Source of the DNA: Membranipora membranacea
Taxonomy: Eukaryota > Bryozoa > Gymnolaemata > Cheilostomatida > Membraniporidae
NCBI GenBank assembly: GCA_914767715.1
Contig: OU612066.1
Location: 36,368,283-36,432,282, forward strand
Direction of reading: 5' to 3'
DNA length: 64,000 nucleotides
This document shows, piece by piece, positions 1-12,860 of this stretch. The position numbers and the translations under genes are program-made. Under the pieces are notes generated by a model, which worked only from the letters and a program-made list of their open reading frames with translations, did not search any database and was not told the origin of the DNA. Within the stretch, counting starts at the first letter, position 1; each line of letters opens with the position of its first letter.

Positions 1-2429
1 TATGAGCTGAGCGTACCTGCTATGAACCAGACAGTTGCTGACGCTGCGTTCTCCAGAGCTGACAAACTCATTATGGTGTGGAGCCTTCTTTTGTTTTCTT
101 ATATTTATGTACTTGTACTTGTCACAATTATCAGTGGGAGACAATTATGTTTACTGCTGTGAAAGATGTCATAAATTATTACATTTGTCAATAAAGTTGT
201 GAAAATCTACATCTTTGGTTAGATAACTAGAGCTCTAAAGTAGTTGCATCATAGGTTGACCCTGGAGAACGTTTTTAATTGTTCACTTATAAGTGGTTGG
301 TAACAGATAGTCATATCACCTGGTTGACATATATGAGTGGCTTCATTTACACTACCACTTCCCAAAATTTGCAGGTAGGTTGCAGCATTTCTGGGGCACT
401 ATTGAGATAAGCTTCTGAGTTTGGCTCAACCGCAATATGAAGCGGTAACATGTATATTTTAGATAAAAGGAGGCTCAAAGTTCATGACAGGAGGTACTAC
501 TAACAAGATTACCAAGCTGGTAGATCAAGCTGTAAATAAAGCCTGGGATACTGACGATGAGCGACCCATGACTATCGTCAAAAATATGCTGAAGTGGGGC
601 AACTTTTTCTCAGTTTGGAGTTTTTATGGTGGGTACTTCGCTCTTCTTTTGTTCTCAAAATTGTTGTAGTCTATACTTCATAGGTTCTGTGTCTGTATCA
701 ATAGCTCTCCAGATGGATATCAAATAAGTAAAACTGTAATAAGGTGCTTGATGATGAAGGATATATACATAATTTAACTCTATCTTTCCAGAGAGTCTGG
801 ATGAGAAGCAGCGAGGGATACTCTCACCTACAAGCGGAAGCAAACTGATCAAATCCCTTGCAGCACTAGAAACAATCATAGACAGCATTCTCAATGGCTC
901 TGTCAACTTCTCTGACTTCACCTACCTCTGCCAGCATCAAGACAGAGTGATGGAACTGTGCAAAGTGTCACCACAGCTGAAAAATCAAGCGGATCACATC
1001 AGTGAAATGTTTGAGAAACGAGAGGCACAAAGAAAATCATCTGTGGATTTTCGCTGCCTGGTATCAGAGTTATGGAGTTCTTGCAATGAAATGGTTGAAG
1101 GTAGGTCTGCACTACTGAAGTCATGGCTTACGGAAAATAGGTAGCCACGGCTTTATTTTCTGTCAGGTTTGACACAGCAATTAATACACAGAACCTCAAT
1201 GGTGCTGGCTGTTTTTTAACTTCTGACATAAGTCCTGAATGATTTGAGAGAGAAGATGCACTAAAAGTACGTTTATGCCCAGACGATTCCGAGGCCGAGT
1301 ACTGAAACGGCTAAATTGGCCAAAAATGGGCAGAATTGCCAAGTCTGAATTTCAATTGGTAATTCACTGAAAATTGTTCAGGCATAAAAGCTACTAAAAC
1401 TCAGCCGTTTCAATGCTTTAATGCTAATGATTTGTCCAGGCATGATTAGAAGTTGTTATGTTTCCCTTTCTTAGAATTTGATAAAGTTGTTTTACAGATA
1501 CCTAACTACCACAGTAATGATCTTCAGTTAATGACATGCATGACTTCAAAGTATCCTTTGCTAGCCATAATATAACAAACTACAGCGCTATTTCTGTCAA
1601 TTCAATGACTGAAGAACATGGCGCTATGCAATACTCTTAATGCACTGTTAATTCCTTTGTAGAACGTGATGCTATCAGCAGATGGATGAAGCTACCAGAC
1701 ACGGAGAAGGACTTTGCTCAATCATTTGATGCAGTAACAAATGAGATTGTCTGTGATCTGATACCACAGTCAGTCAGAGAAATTCTGTTACCCTTCAAAA
1801 ACACAAAGCAGCGGGTCATATTCAGAAAGGAGTTTCAGAATCGAATGCGCGCTTCCAGGTCCAAAGGGCCTTTTGCTGGTGTTGTTACTTTGTTCAAGGA
1901 TTCTATGAACAACTTCACTGAAATCAGTAATACACTGAGAACTGGTGAGTATTAACTGTTGTCTGAATATATGCCTTGTGTAAGTATAATCTCTAGTGAG
2001 CTTTTAAAGATCATCCTATCCACAAAACTGCAAAATGTTTTTTAATATAACAACAATGAACAACGATGATGAAAAAGCCATAGCTTGAAGGTAACATAAA
2101 TTGACCACCTTCGACACTTAGCTGGAAACTATTAGAAGCTACCTGTTTCAGACTCAGTAAATATATCATGCTTTGATGTTTTAGGTCGTCTCAGCATCGC
2201 AATGTTTGAAAAGGTGTACAGAATCTACTTTGATAACGAGTTACAAGTGCTCCTGGACGAACTAGGATACATTATCCAAGATAAGGCAGTCTTAGACGAG
2301 ATGACCGAGCAAATCATCATATGTGCCAATCTGGATGTGTACCACAGTGGTGCAAAACTGATGCTCGATATGAAAAAGCTTTATCGTCTTACTGGTGACT
2401 TCAAGGATATGGAGCATATATTAGCATCG
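1..2429 (+). CDS. RNF213: RNF213-like stalk exons, N-terminal part
   Basis: Five exons: 1-75 (cut by the window edge, phase 0 out), 463-628, 792-1100, 1663-1944 and 2185-2429. Phases run 0, 1, 1, 1, 0 and join cleanly: the single G at the end of one exon completes a codon with the two bases opening the next. The peptide is helical and charged, with pieces such as KLVDQAVNKAWDTDDE, KQRVIFRKEFQNRM and MFEKVYRIYFDNELQVLL. It is typical of the weakly conserved alpha-helical stalk of RNF213, and no catalytic motif is expected. Introns 76-462, 629-791, 1101-1662 and 1945-2184 show nothing recognisable. These exons are intact in this sequence. Confidence 0.75.
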
Positions 2430-2560
2430 GTAAGCAATATCACATCACGCACTCACAATGATTATGCTTATGAAAAAAACGCAATTTTCACCAACTTTGA
2501 TATTTGATTGTGTCTCACAATCGGACTTTATATATTCAGCATGTTTGCATCACTTTGCAG

Positions 2561-2711
2561 AAAGATAAGAAACTGGAGTTGAGAGAAATAACTTAGAGGC
2601 TGGTCGACAGTGCAGACAGCATCAAAGATATCACTAATGAGATGATCTCTGCAGTGAGGGCTTTCAAAGACTGTGAGGTGTTTGTGAAGTGGGCCCGGGA
2701 GGAAGTACAAA
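2561..2711 (+). pseudogene. RNF213: RNF213-like stalk exon with in-frame TAG
   Basis: The acceptor (cactttgcag) and donor (gtaagt) are strong, and both phases fit: phase 0 in, phase 1 out to the exon at 3000. The only frame compatible with both neighbours carries a TAG at 2594-2596, twelve codons into the exon, between LELREIT and RLVDSADSIK. The other two frames are closed. A single substitution would explain it. Read-through is otherwise open to the donor. This is one of the clearest point lesions in the locus, because no homopolymer indel is involved. Confidence 0.7.
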
Positions 2712-2773
2712 GTAAGTTATTTGATGATGAATGGACGAATATATGTAGTTAGGGCCAACAATGATCACTAAAA

Positions 2774-2850
2774 GGGTATAAATATATATATATATATATA
2801 GGGTATATGTATTCATATAGGGTATATATATATATATAGGGTATATAATT
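2774..2850. repeat. (TA)n / GGGTATATAT low-complexity stretch
   Basis: Runs of TA broken three or four times by GGGTATAT, in the intron between 2711 and 3000. This is a simple microsatellite with no sign of function. Confidence 0.9.
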
Positions 2851-2999
2851 TCTTCACCAATGTAAAAGACATGTTATTTTATCATGTAGTACATGCTGTC
2901 TTATACTGAAGCGTTTGAATTTCCCCATCATTGTTGTCTAGCTCAATAGTTGAAAAAAAGTATTAGTATTTTTTGCATGTCACAATCTCTTCTTTAAAG

Positions 3000-4983
3000 A
3001 GAGCGATATCAGTACCTTTGTGGACCTGGCTAGTGGTACATTAGATGAAGACGACAAGGCCGCGCAGAAGACGAGATATCTAATCAATGCTCTCACTGGA
3101 TACTCTCCTCTTATATATGACTTCAATCCTGATGACCAGGTCAACTTCAAACAGTTCATGAGTTACTGTAAGGAAGTATGGAGGGCTCATAGTGAGAACC
3201 CAACTCTAGAGAAGAACCTGGTTGGTTTACTTTTATAGGAGTAGTTTCGTCATGTTATTGTACATTTTTACAAAATGGAGGTTTTTCAAATGATCAAAAT
3301 CCCGAATTATTCCAATCACATGTTATTTGCCTCCATTCTATGTTACCCCCATCTGCGGATCGCGATAGATAATCATATCATCGCATATTCTTCGCAGTAA
3401 TGATATTAGACATAAGATAATTACGGAAATAATTTGAAAGTTTGTAGATGAAGTAACAAGTGCCTTCTGAGTCATGAGTAAAATGCCATGGACTGTGTTA
3501 GTGAGCATGTGATTCCAATACACCCAGGAAAACTGAGGAATGTTCCATGCATATTTATATTGGGGTTGTTTCACTTGATTCATCAATAAATTATTGATTG
3601 TAGAGGTACACCGCATCAAATCTGCAATGGTTGAAGAAAGTGAAGTCACATTTTGGCAATGTTGAGCTTGGATCGATCGCACAGGCTCATGTTATCAACC
3701 AAAGAGGTGTCTATAAGATCGGAAACATTCACGGATTCAGTAACCAGTTCAAAGTATACAATCTACATTATACTCTCTATCTATATACCTTTCTGATTGA
3801 GTGGTGTCTCTGTTAAGATAAACAGTACTTTGTCATACTTACTACAAAGCTTATGCAGTACTAGGCTCCCATTGTCCATGTTACCTACAAATAAGCATGC
3901 AGGATGTGGGCTAATCAGGTTTTATTTGAAAAAAGCACTGCAGTAGTTAATTAGATTAGCTGTGAAAACATATCAGATCAAATCAGAATTATTGATCTAG
4001 TCCGGTTTTGGCATTGGCTACACATATCTGAAACTCCGGCTCATGCCCAGGTGTGGAGGTTCTATTGATATGTTATTTATCTTATTTTCAGACCCTTGAT
4101 GATGTGATTCTGCTGATATGTGAAGTTACTGAGGTTGTGATGTCACATTCAGGAGATCCTGTCCATAAGAAATCAACAAAGAGATACACCTACTCTGATA
4201 TAAAAGACCTACAGAGCAGGCTCACTCTCATCGCAGTCGATAAACAAGAGGAAAACAAGAAAACCATTACAGAGTTTCAGAAGGTTTGATTTTGAATTCA
4301 TGTTGTCCCAGTGTTTTGCCATAATTATGATCCATAAATATGTGTGTCTTGTGTATGGTCGAAACATTGAGCAGTGATGCCCCTTACTCCTGTAGAACAT
4401 CTGGAAAATTGATGGAGTGCAGCATTAAAATGTGACATGATGCCATTGAATTAAACTTGATCTGAATATAATACCAGTGTAATTGTTACCTTATATGAGA
4501 GATGAAGTTGAGAATCTAGCTCAGGCCTACCTGGAGATAAGAAAAGAGGGATGTATACAGTTTGATGATCTGCTCATAAAGATTGATTGTGATGAGGCTC
4601 AGCCTGCATCCATAAAAGTCAAGTTTCAGGCCATCAAGGAGCAATACATCGGGAGGAGAGCTGAAAACTCCTCTACTATTGAGCACTGCACAGATCTCTG
4701 TGATTTTCTGAGAGAGTGTGTAAAAAAGTGGAGAGAGATTATGGTAGAGAAAAGAAGGTGCGTTATCTGTGACATCGTAACAAATATTAACTTCTCTGCT
4801 TAAATATATGACCAAACTTAACAGACTATCATGGATGTGCCAAATTGGATTTTATCCTTACTATATTCTGGTGATTTTAGGCAGCATGGTGAACTGAACT
4901 TCTTTACCACAGAACAGATAGTAGAACTGAGGAAGGAACTAGGACAGTTCATACAAAGTAGCAAGGCTGACATCCTCAGTAAG
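3000..4983 (+). CDS. RNF213: RNF213-like stalk exons, middle part
   Basis: Exons 3000-3220, 3604-3753, 4092-4283, about 4500-4757, and 4881-4983. They match the vertebrate stretch that begins VDLAS, passes a W-L-K-x-V-K-x-x-H-G-x-V-E motif (3628-3670) and reaches an L-N-F-x-T-x-E-Q segment (4897-4920). Phases agree except at the start of the fourth exon: the reading frame is open from 4483, but no AG gives phase 0 there apart from one at 4511, so its acceptor is uncertain or damaged. The donor at 3221 (gttggt) is weak. Introns 3221-3603 and 3754-4091 contain nothing recognisable. No catalytic residues are expected in this part of the family. Confidence 0.72.
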
Positions 4984-5250
4984 GTCTGTGATCATAACCG
5001 AACAATTCATTGTCCCAATTATTTCATTGAGTATTGAAATGCTGTATGTTTCGACACAGGCTCCATGATTTACTATTAACAGGCAGCTTCTTGCATGTTC
5101 AACTTCGCATGACTTGTAGCAACAATGAGATGCCAAATCAATGCTGATTACTATGCTGAATGGCAACAGCACATAATCATATCTCTATTAACAAATTTCT
5201 CAGGCATCAAAAGTGAATGGTGCTCTGCATCAGTAAAATACTGACCCATC

Positions 5251-5419
5251 TACATATGGCCTAAGTTTACATATGGCCTTAGTTTACATATGGCCTAAGT
5301 TTACATATGGCCTAAGTTTACATATGGCCTAAGTTTACATATGGTCTAAGTTTACATGTGGCCTCAATTTACATGTGGCCTGAGTCTACTTATGGCCTTA
5401 GTCTACATATGGCCTAAGT
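5251..5419. repeat. 17-bp tandem repeat in an RNF213-like intron
   Basis: About ten copies of a 17-base unit, roughly ACATATGGCCTAAGTTT, with single-base variants (CTT for CTA, GTG for ATG). It fills most of intron 4984-5453. The unit holds an NdeI-like CATATG palindrome. It lies 34 bases upstream of the exon start, so the exon's branch point and pyrimidine tract fall just beyond the array. Confidence 0.95.
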
Positions 5420-5453
5420 ATCATGATTTTACAATCATATCTTGTATTGATAG

Positions 5454-7000
5454 TCGCTGCCACTGCTGGCTATGATACACCCAGTGACATCAGCCCAACA
5501 ACATAGCCTCATAGAGAAATCAGCTCCCACCGATCAAGCTCAACCCCAGATAACATCCCAACCTCCACTGATGGAGTACGAGCGAATGAACTCCATACAG
5601 CAGGACCTGGTCGATGAAGTCTGGCTGTATGCTGAAGCGGAGAGTCTGATGGAGAAGTATCCTGAGTTTAGTAGAGAGGCGGTCGTTGAGGCTGTCTGTG
5701 TGAAAGACTTCGATAGATCAGGTTTGTTAGCTAAATATCTTACTCTGCTGCAAAGTTTTCTAATAGACTAGAAGACTTTCCCCTTGAATGGAGTTATCTT
5801 CACTGTAATAGGCATTGAATGCGTCATTACTTTTATCCAACACATTTTTCTCCATATTTATGACTTGCTTTTCTTGGTTTATAGAGGACTTTGTACAGTG
5901 GATAGTCCACAAGTTGAATTCAGAAGATAAATCGGATGGGGATAAAACAACAAAAGATGTTATGAAAGCCATAACAACAAGTTCAACCTCAAAGTAAGTC
6001 TTCTCGTATACAATCATTTACCAAAACTACTAAGTATCTTTATAGCAACACTTATTTATGAGTCTTTTAATTCTAATAAAAGCATATTAGTGGCAGTTGT
6101 TCATTAAATAACACCGGCTGATAAATGATTGTTTTCATTCCTGAAGTTATAAAGTGTTGGCGTTCAGGATGATTCTTATGTTGCATCGACCTTGAACTTG
6201 ATATCGATGATTTCAGAAGTGGTACACTGAAGGAACAGCTTTCTCAGCTGTGGGATAATTTTGTTGAGATGACGAATCAGACCATAAAAGATTTCCTCAG
6301 TGTGACTCATCTCGGGAATGTTCTCAATCAACTGAAAGGTAAATTATTAAACATCACACATTTGTTACTGCATTTCTCCGATGGTAGGATCCATTTTCAT
6401 ACCTCATAATATGGGTGCATATCATCTTTGTTTGGAGTTACAAGAGAAACATTCATCCTCTTCCCCATCACACCCAAAATCATTGGCTGCTGTTTATGAC
6501 TCACTATATGTAGTATTTGATATGGAACACTTTCTGTTATCAGGTATGAGGGCAAAGAAGACAACAGCCAGAAATCTGCCAGCCTGGCTTGCTAGAGGAC
6601 AACCAGCACTAATACAAGTTAGCCAGAGTAAGGGTTGTATTGGTTGACCCTTTTACTGAAGTCCAATATGCAACTTAGTGAGAAAATGTCTGCCTTAAAA
6701 ACATACAAGTTGCATATGCCCCGCAGTGAATGGCAAATTTTCCTTAGCTCCCATTTATTGTCTCCCCTTTTCAAAGCAGCTACATCTTGCTGTCAAACAC
6801 AAATCTTGATTAAGGCTGAACTAACTGTTTAGCACATCTTCATCTAATTCAGCTGGTTTATATTAATTCTACACAAGTTTGTCCTTCTTATAGAGGTTAC
6901 CTATCAGCTAGCTCTTAGTATATATGAATGTGATGCGGATTATACTTACCCTACAAGGAATGAAGTGATTGTCTGCAACAAAACAACAACTAGAGAACAG
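5454..7000 (+). CDS. RNF213: RNF213-like exons at the stalk/AAA1 boundary
   Basis: Exons 5454-5721, 5885-5993, 6217-6338, 6544-6627 and 6894-7000, all with consistent phases (1, 2, 1, 1, 0). Conserved pieces are LWDNFVEMTNQ, the R-x-L-P-x-W-L-x-R-G-Q-P run (6582-6606), and EVIVCNKTTTREQ before the donor at 7001, matching the vertebrate E-V-L-x-C-x-x-x-T-T-x-E segment. The first exon also encodes a Gln/Pro-rich linker followed by LMEKYPEFSREAVVEAV, which resembles a small UBA-like helical bundle. That resemblance is weak and is inference only. It follows the 17-bp tandem repeat directly. Confidence 0.7.
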
Positions 7001-7409
7001 GTAACAGTTTTTGCCAACGATCTCATAGATAAAAAACTTCATGTCCCATCAGGATTCTTTGACATTTTATGAGAAGAAAGTCTTTGGCCTAATAAATCCT
7101 GGAGTTGACTTGACTAAAAGAGACAAATGCATTGAATAGTAATAAAACTGAGCACCAATAAAAGCAGCGGAAATCTTCACATTATGTAAAACTGATGACC
7201 AGCTCCACACCTGCTTTGTCCACATTGTGTTTCACTCATGGCTACTAGGTTCATTACCCTCTAACGTTTGCAATATACCAATCAATCCCTAACCATTTGT
7301 GCTGAAAATTTTCATTTTATGGATGGGATAAACTTGAAATGTCAAGATGTAAATGAAATATAGAAAAGCATATGCATCGGCCACAACAGCAACTTACAAC
7401 CTATTGTAG

Positions 7410-8469
7410 GTTGACCTGTTTCTGAGTCGATCATTCTGTGACCCTCACTCCGTCTACACAATGGTGAACTGTCATCTGCTTGACTATGAGGCCTGTAAAC
7501 TTATCGAGCGCAGTATCAGTCATCAGAGGGTAATATCCAGTATGGTCTGGTGTTTATCTACCCTGAGGAGGTGAAGGATGCTAAGATTCGATCCTACCTC
7601 GATAAGTATCTGGTGAAATCTGCAGAAATCACAGACAAGGAGAGAATAGTACAATATGTACTCAGAATGCTGAAAGTCTCTCCTGGTGTGGAGCACACAT
7701 GTGGCTGTGTGGATCCTGATAGGTTAGTCAGTTGTAGGCAATTAAAACAGACAAGTCAGTTTGGGGGTTATTTGTTCGTATTGAGTGAGAAGGACTCATT
7801 CTGGCAGCTGCTGCCTAAAAATTTATCATATCAGGGATAAAAAGATATTAGAACATTTCACTGGCTGATACTTGATAGTTCCGAGAGGAAAACTCTTATC
7901 TATTAATTTGTTACCACAACTGTTGTAGAGGGCAGATGAAACCCTCAGCCAATCAAGAGTTGATATAACGTCTTCATTATCCTTTATCCAAGTTTTAGGC
8001 TCTGTCAGAGCCCAATAAATTGTATTTTGGTACAATTTTTCAATTATATAAATTGTACAATAGATACAACCAATTTCTGCACTCTCTAACATCATGTTTC
8101 AGGTCAATGGCTCGCCTGATCAGATCAAGTCGAGCTGGTGTCGGTAAATCGTACCAGAAATCACGCCTGACCGACAGACTTGTAAACTTTCCTGAGTTGA
8201 CTGACTGTCCGGACATCACAATCCAGATATATAAAATGATAAACACGGACACAGTTATACACAGACTAAGAGCTGATCTGGGTAGTGGATATGGTGCTAA
8301 GTCTTACCACGCTGTACACTTTGATGTCGCTCATGAGGTGGAGCGGGGTGTAGACGAGCTGCTGTTTAATCTGAGCATACTGAGGAGTATAGTTAACTCT
8401 GAGGGAGTCGTCTGGCAGGCTCAGCATACTCAGTATTATATCATCGAGTGTATGCCTCATGTCAAAAAG
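7410..8469 (+). CDS. RNF213: RNF213-like AAA1/AAA2 exons with degenerate P-loop; one-base frameshift
   Basis: Exons 7410-7722 and 8103-8469. The second carries R-A-G-V-G-K-S (8131-8151), the AAA2 P-loop-like motif of RNF213, which is considered inactive in the family. It ends with Y-I-I-E-C before the donor at 8470. The first exon must enter in phase 0 and leave in phase 2, yet its length (313) is one base short. The frame reading ...ERSISHQR shifts near 7527-7534 to ...QYGLVFIYPEEV. One extra G in the GGG run would restore it, so this could be either a real lesion or a homopolymer error. Intron 7001-7409 is featureless; intron 7723-8102 likewise. Confidence 0.72.
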
Positions 8470-8857
8470 GTAAGGGATGAGCGTTACATGCCATTGAGTG
8501 GAGAATTCCTCCCATTTTACAAAGTAGTTTTGCTGCTGACAATAACAATTAAACTTAAATTTCAATCCCAATGACGTTACTGCATGTGATAACAATGTCA
8601 AGTTGGAAAATAACTGTTCAACAATCTCAACAACAACAATTACAATCTAAGGCATAATGTCATCTTCATGTTGTGTTATAACGATGTGCTGACAAGGTTG
8701 AGTGCAACTCTAGGCAAACCATCATCACTTAAATTTATACAGTCTGCACCTGTAGTAAGTTGTAATAATACATCAATTCCATTTTTTATTCGAGTTTTTT
8801 CCTAGTTTTTGTTCTTTACTTTTACAATTTTCTGTATTTTTCATGTCAGTTTTTTAG

Positions 8858-10472
8858 GGTAGATGATGTGCTCATGAAGTACTGGATCTTCTACCTACAA
8901 TCTCCTGTATAGCTCCTGAGGATGCTCTCACACACTACAAGAACCCTGAAACCGCTCCAGGTATATATCATACTATCACATGTCAAACAACAGATTGTCT
9001 CGCATGTCCCACCACTGATCAAATCACAACCCATATTAGTAGTCACATGGCTATATTGCCGTTCATCCAAAGCTCCTCATCAAGTAAATTTCATGCTATT
9101 TACAGCAGGCGGGTTGATTGGATTCGATGAGGATGTGTTGATGCAGAAACAATGGCAGACTGTACTGAAGTTTTAAGACTGTCACAGGAAGAAAGATCCG
9201 AACTTTGATCCAAGTGAAGAGGAATTTACAGACCAGAGAGATGCTCTGGAGCTTCTCATCGGGTAAGTTTAGCTTAATACCCACCCTTCTATCACTGAGT
9301 GTATAGAAATATCAGGGTCAGGTGCAATTCTGGATATTTTTTATCATTAGAGTAGACTTAGTTGTTATATTCAATTTTTGTTGTTGTTTTTTACCAGTCG
9401 TTTCTTTTGCGAATACTGCCACTTCCACTATTAAGTCATATTGAGGGGATTCGTAAATATTTTCTCATACTGATCTGACATGGACATAAATGTGTAAAGT
9501 ATATGAGTCTTGTTTATGTCGTATATTGTGTCTGTCTATGAAATATCTGTAGAAAATATCAGGTGATAAATAAAGTATTATTGAATTATATAAAACAGTG
9601 TGAACACTTTTATACAGTAACTGTGGACTGAAGAACCCGACATGGAGTGAACTGAGACACTATGTATACTTTCTCAGTAGCCAGCTGTTCAAGATCGAGG
9701 CCTCATCCTTCACCAGTCTGGCTGTTGTTGAGGATATGCCCGGATTCAGAAAATTTGTCGTCAATTTTATGTTAAGGATGGCGCAGGTCAGTAATCATCT
9801 TCCTTAGTTTGTTTTATTTCGGCCAAGTGAGCTAATATGAATCATTTAAAAAAATATCAGACCAAAAGGAGTCAGTATGTTTTTCTGGTTTTGCTGGCAT
9901 CTGATTAGTTTGATGAGTCAAGCTTCTGTGTCAAGATTGGACAAATACGCCACTCACAATTTCTTTCTACAATCACAATGGCAAACGATGTATGCATTTA
10001 ATTTTGTAGGACTTTGCCACCAGATCTCTGAAGATTGCTGAAGAGACACCAGGTTTGGAGCAGACTGAGGTAAGTTTTGAAGTTTTATCCCGTCAACTTT
10101 CATTAAAATTTGGAAATGCCAATTCATTCAAAGAATCTATGGACAAAAATAGAATCTCTGTATGACCATCAAGAATCTCACTTATCTTAGAGTGTGAGAC
10201 ACCCATCTGATGGATTTGTTAGATTTGTGTGGCAAATGCTAGGCAGAAGGCAAATCCTAAGCTTATTAGATAAATGTAGTTAGTCTCTAAGTTATTCTTC
10301 ATATGTCTGCAGCCTAGTGTGGATGTGACGAGGGAGACAGATGAGGATGAGTTATTACTGGATAAGCTAACTATGAAGAGATCTTGGGAGAGTGATAATC
10401 ATCCTTATCTATTCTTTAATGAAGACGGAGCCACTGTTACTCCTCTAGGCTTCGTCGTCAAAACTGAGAGCT
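8858..10472 (+). pseudogene. RNF213: RNF213-like exons between AAA2 and AAA3, with an in-frame TAA
   Basis: Exons about 8858-8960, 9109-9262, 9618-9786, 10010-10069 and 10313-10472. They match the vertebrate segment with CG(L/V)xxPxWSELR (9622-9660), F-x-x-x-D-F-A-T (9760-10021), and R-W-E-S-x-x-H-P-Y-x-F-F-N-x-D (10379-10429; SWESDNHPYLFFNEDG here). The second exon has a TAA at 9174-9176 inside the only frame that joins both neighbours. The first exon is open as VLDLLPTISC but its acceptor frame is unclear. A further candidate exon at 10656 (Pro-rich, phase-compatible) runs into TAG near 10757 without a usable donor and is probably skipped or dead. Confidence 0.65.
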
Positions 10473-10821
10473 GTAAGTTAACCACAAAAGACACATGTCA
10501 TAAGTTCCTCCAGATGACAAGTCTACAAACTTCTATGAAGTATATAAGCTGTAGCATTCATCATAATTGTCGAAAAAGATTACATCAGCTGTGAAACTGT
10601 CCCTGTCTAGGCAAATCTGACCTTTCATCAGATCTTTACACAAGCGTTTTTCTAGGTGACACCCCAGCACTAGCTGAGACTGTGCCATCTCCTAATGTAC
10701 CTAGCACACCACAGAAGGCAAAGAGGCTACACTATTCCCCACCAACCTTAGGGCTATAGATATATCCTTATCCCATTTGTGTCGCATATTTTCTAATCAT
10801 GTTTCCACTCTGGATATTTAG

Positions 10822-12086
10822 TGGCCCGACCGAGCAGCCTCATAGACTCACAGACACAGGAAGTTATACTCAAAGACTGCATCAGTAGAGATCTAAAGAG
10901 AGCACTAGACCAAACTAACCTGGATATGTCAGAGAACTTCAACGCTGTCGGCCGGTAAGATATCATTGTTATGAGATCCCAACATCATATAATACACTGC
11001 TATATCTCAGGTGATAGGAGTCATTTGAGATTCATGTATCTACCAATCAGAAGAAAACTATGACATCGAGCCAGCCATCACAAAAAGCTGTGATGAATTC
11101 AGAGTAGTTCCAGAAATTCAAACCTTGCTATCATCATCACCATTTTTACATGTTGTAGAGTTCCTTCAAACTGAGGGTTTTGTGCTTTGTAAGGACAATT
11201 CAATATTCATATTTCTGATATTTTTGCAGACAGAGGCAGATATATAAGTTGAGATGTATAATGGTTAAGGATGTACAGTTATGGCGTAAGCCTACATATA
11301 AGCGTGTAGATGGATCTTATTATAAATACAAACACTACATGTTTGAGCAGAATGATGATCCAGACTCCAGCTATATGCTCACTCTGGATAATGCTAAGAA
11401 AATACTCGCAATACATCAGAGACTCAAGTAGGTGTATGGGCAGACAATCTCGTCATGAGCTCATGATAAATACTACATTACTTGTTGTCTGTATTGTAAT
11501 TTAGCTTACTTCATGGTTATTTTGCATTCATAAAATGCTTCAGTATGTAAAAGCATTGAAGATAATGTTCACTCCTGTGAGATGAGAAATGTGACATATC
11601 TATTTGTTGGATCTTTGATTAGATAGCAAGGAAAGAAACCTACAAACTTCCTTGACATTTACCAGAGAGCATAGATATACTTGTCATGAACATATATTTC
11701 TCTTTACTGGACTTCTTTATTCATTCACTGACTAGTTTTCTCATGATCTGTTTAGAGTGAACATCCCGGTGATTATTATGGGAGAGACGGGCTGCGGTAA
11801 AACCAGACTGATAGAGTTCATGTCTAAACTACAAGTACCAACAGAACTTAGAGACGAGCTCAAAACCATGATCATTGTCAAGGTCAGTGTGAGAGTCCTT
11901 GGTTTGACATTGTCCTTTGCTTCAGCATATAAAGATCATAGAGTTAAAACTTGCATTTAGCCTCACATCATTTTGTATCTATACTTGTCAGATACACGGA
12001 GGTACAACAGAGGATGACATAAGAAGCTGGCCATCAGAAATCAGGAGAGATGTGCAGAGTACGCTAAAGAATATCTCTCTGAGGAG
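10822..12086 (+). CDS. RNF213: RNF213-like AAA3 module, N-terminal half with Walker A
   Basis: Exons 10822-10954, 11230-11427, 11756-11882 and 11992-12086. AAA3 is one of the two catalytic ATPase units of RNF213. Its Walker A, G-E-T-G-C-G-K-T, is intact at 11781-11804, preceded by PVIIM as in vertebrates. The last exon opens IHGGTTEDDIR, then must shift frame near 12023 (AGAAGC where AGAAAGC is expected) to continue KLAIRNQERCAEYAKEYLSEE and leave in phase 0, as the next exon at 18859 requires. It is therefore a one-base deletion in an A run. The exon is followed by the 6.8-kb intron that hosts the antisense gene. Confidence 0.78.
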
Positions 12087-12860
12087 GTAAGTGAATTATC
12101 CAGTATATGATTAGTCAGGCTGTGCAGACCTTGGTGTATGGGTGTATGGGATGGATGTTGAAAGGTAGACTAATGACTTTGGCAGTCATCAACATCTATG
12201 AGCTGTTCTAGATAGTGCAAAGTAAAATTTAATGTTATAATGTCAAAGGGTTCTGCTAATCACCATATGCTGAACAACTTAGGTAGAAATCTGCCCTTGT
12301 CAAGTTAGGATTGATGCCAGTCTCTGAAAGGGGCCTCAGCACATCAAATTGAATATTCAAGGTAAATGTGTCCTGCCAAGTGAAGATATGCAGTTGATTT
12401 ATTTGACATATGCCATATTTATGGCAAGGCTAAGGATGTTTTGAATTGATGTTGCAACAGAAAAGTTTCACCAGTGCAGTTGTTGGGAAAACAATATTGT
12501 CAGGCAGCCATGAAAATAGCCAAAATAATAAAATAATAGCCACAGTATTATAGAATAGCCATAATAATAGAAAAGTAATAACTTTAATTTTCTAAGCTGC
12601 TTCCTAAAAAAATATTATTCGCCAGATTTTAAACTCAAGCACAGGACAGACAGAGAGCATTCTCTAGTTTGTCTTCAGTATATGTAACATATCAGCAAAA
12701 TGTGAAACAAAAGAAATTACTTTCCTCAAACTAAAAATTGCAGGTAAGCGAACTCAAATAGTGAAAAAAGAGCCGTGGAGGATAACAAAACTTCAATGCC
12801 TGTAATGAATTGAAGCAAATAACCCATAAAAAACACTACCAAGTGGAAAAAACAAGTGCT

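Noticed and set aside
5251-5419. CRISPR-like array
   Set aside because: Contiguous 17-bp tandem units without spacers in a eukaryotic intron.
7530-7540. 11-bp intron between the donor-like GTAATA and TCCAG
   Set aside because: Too short for a spliceosomal intron; a one-base deletion explains the shift.
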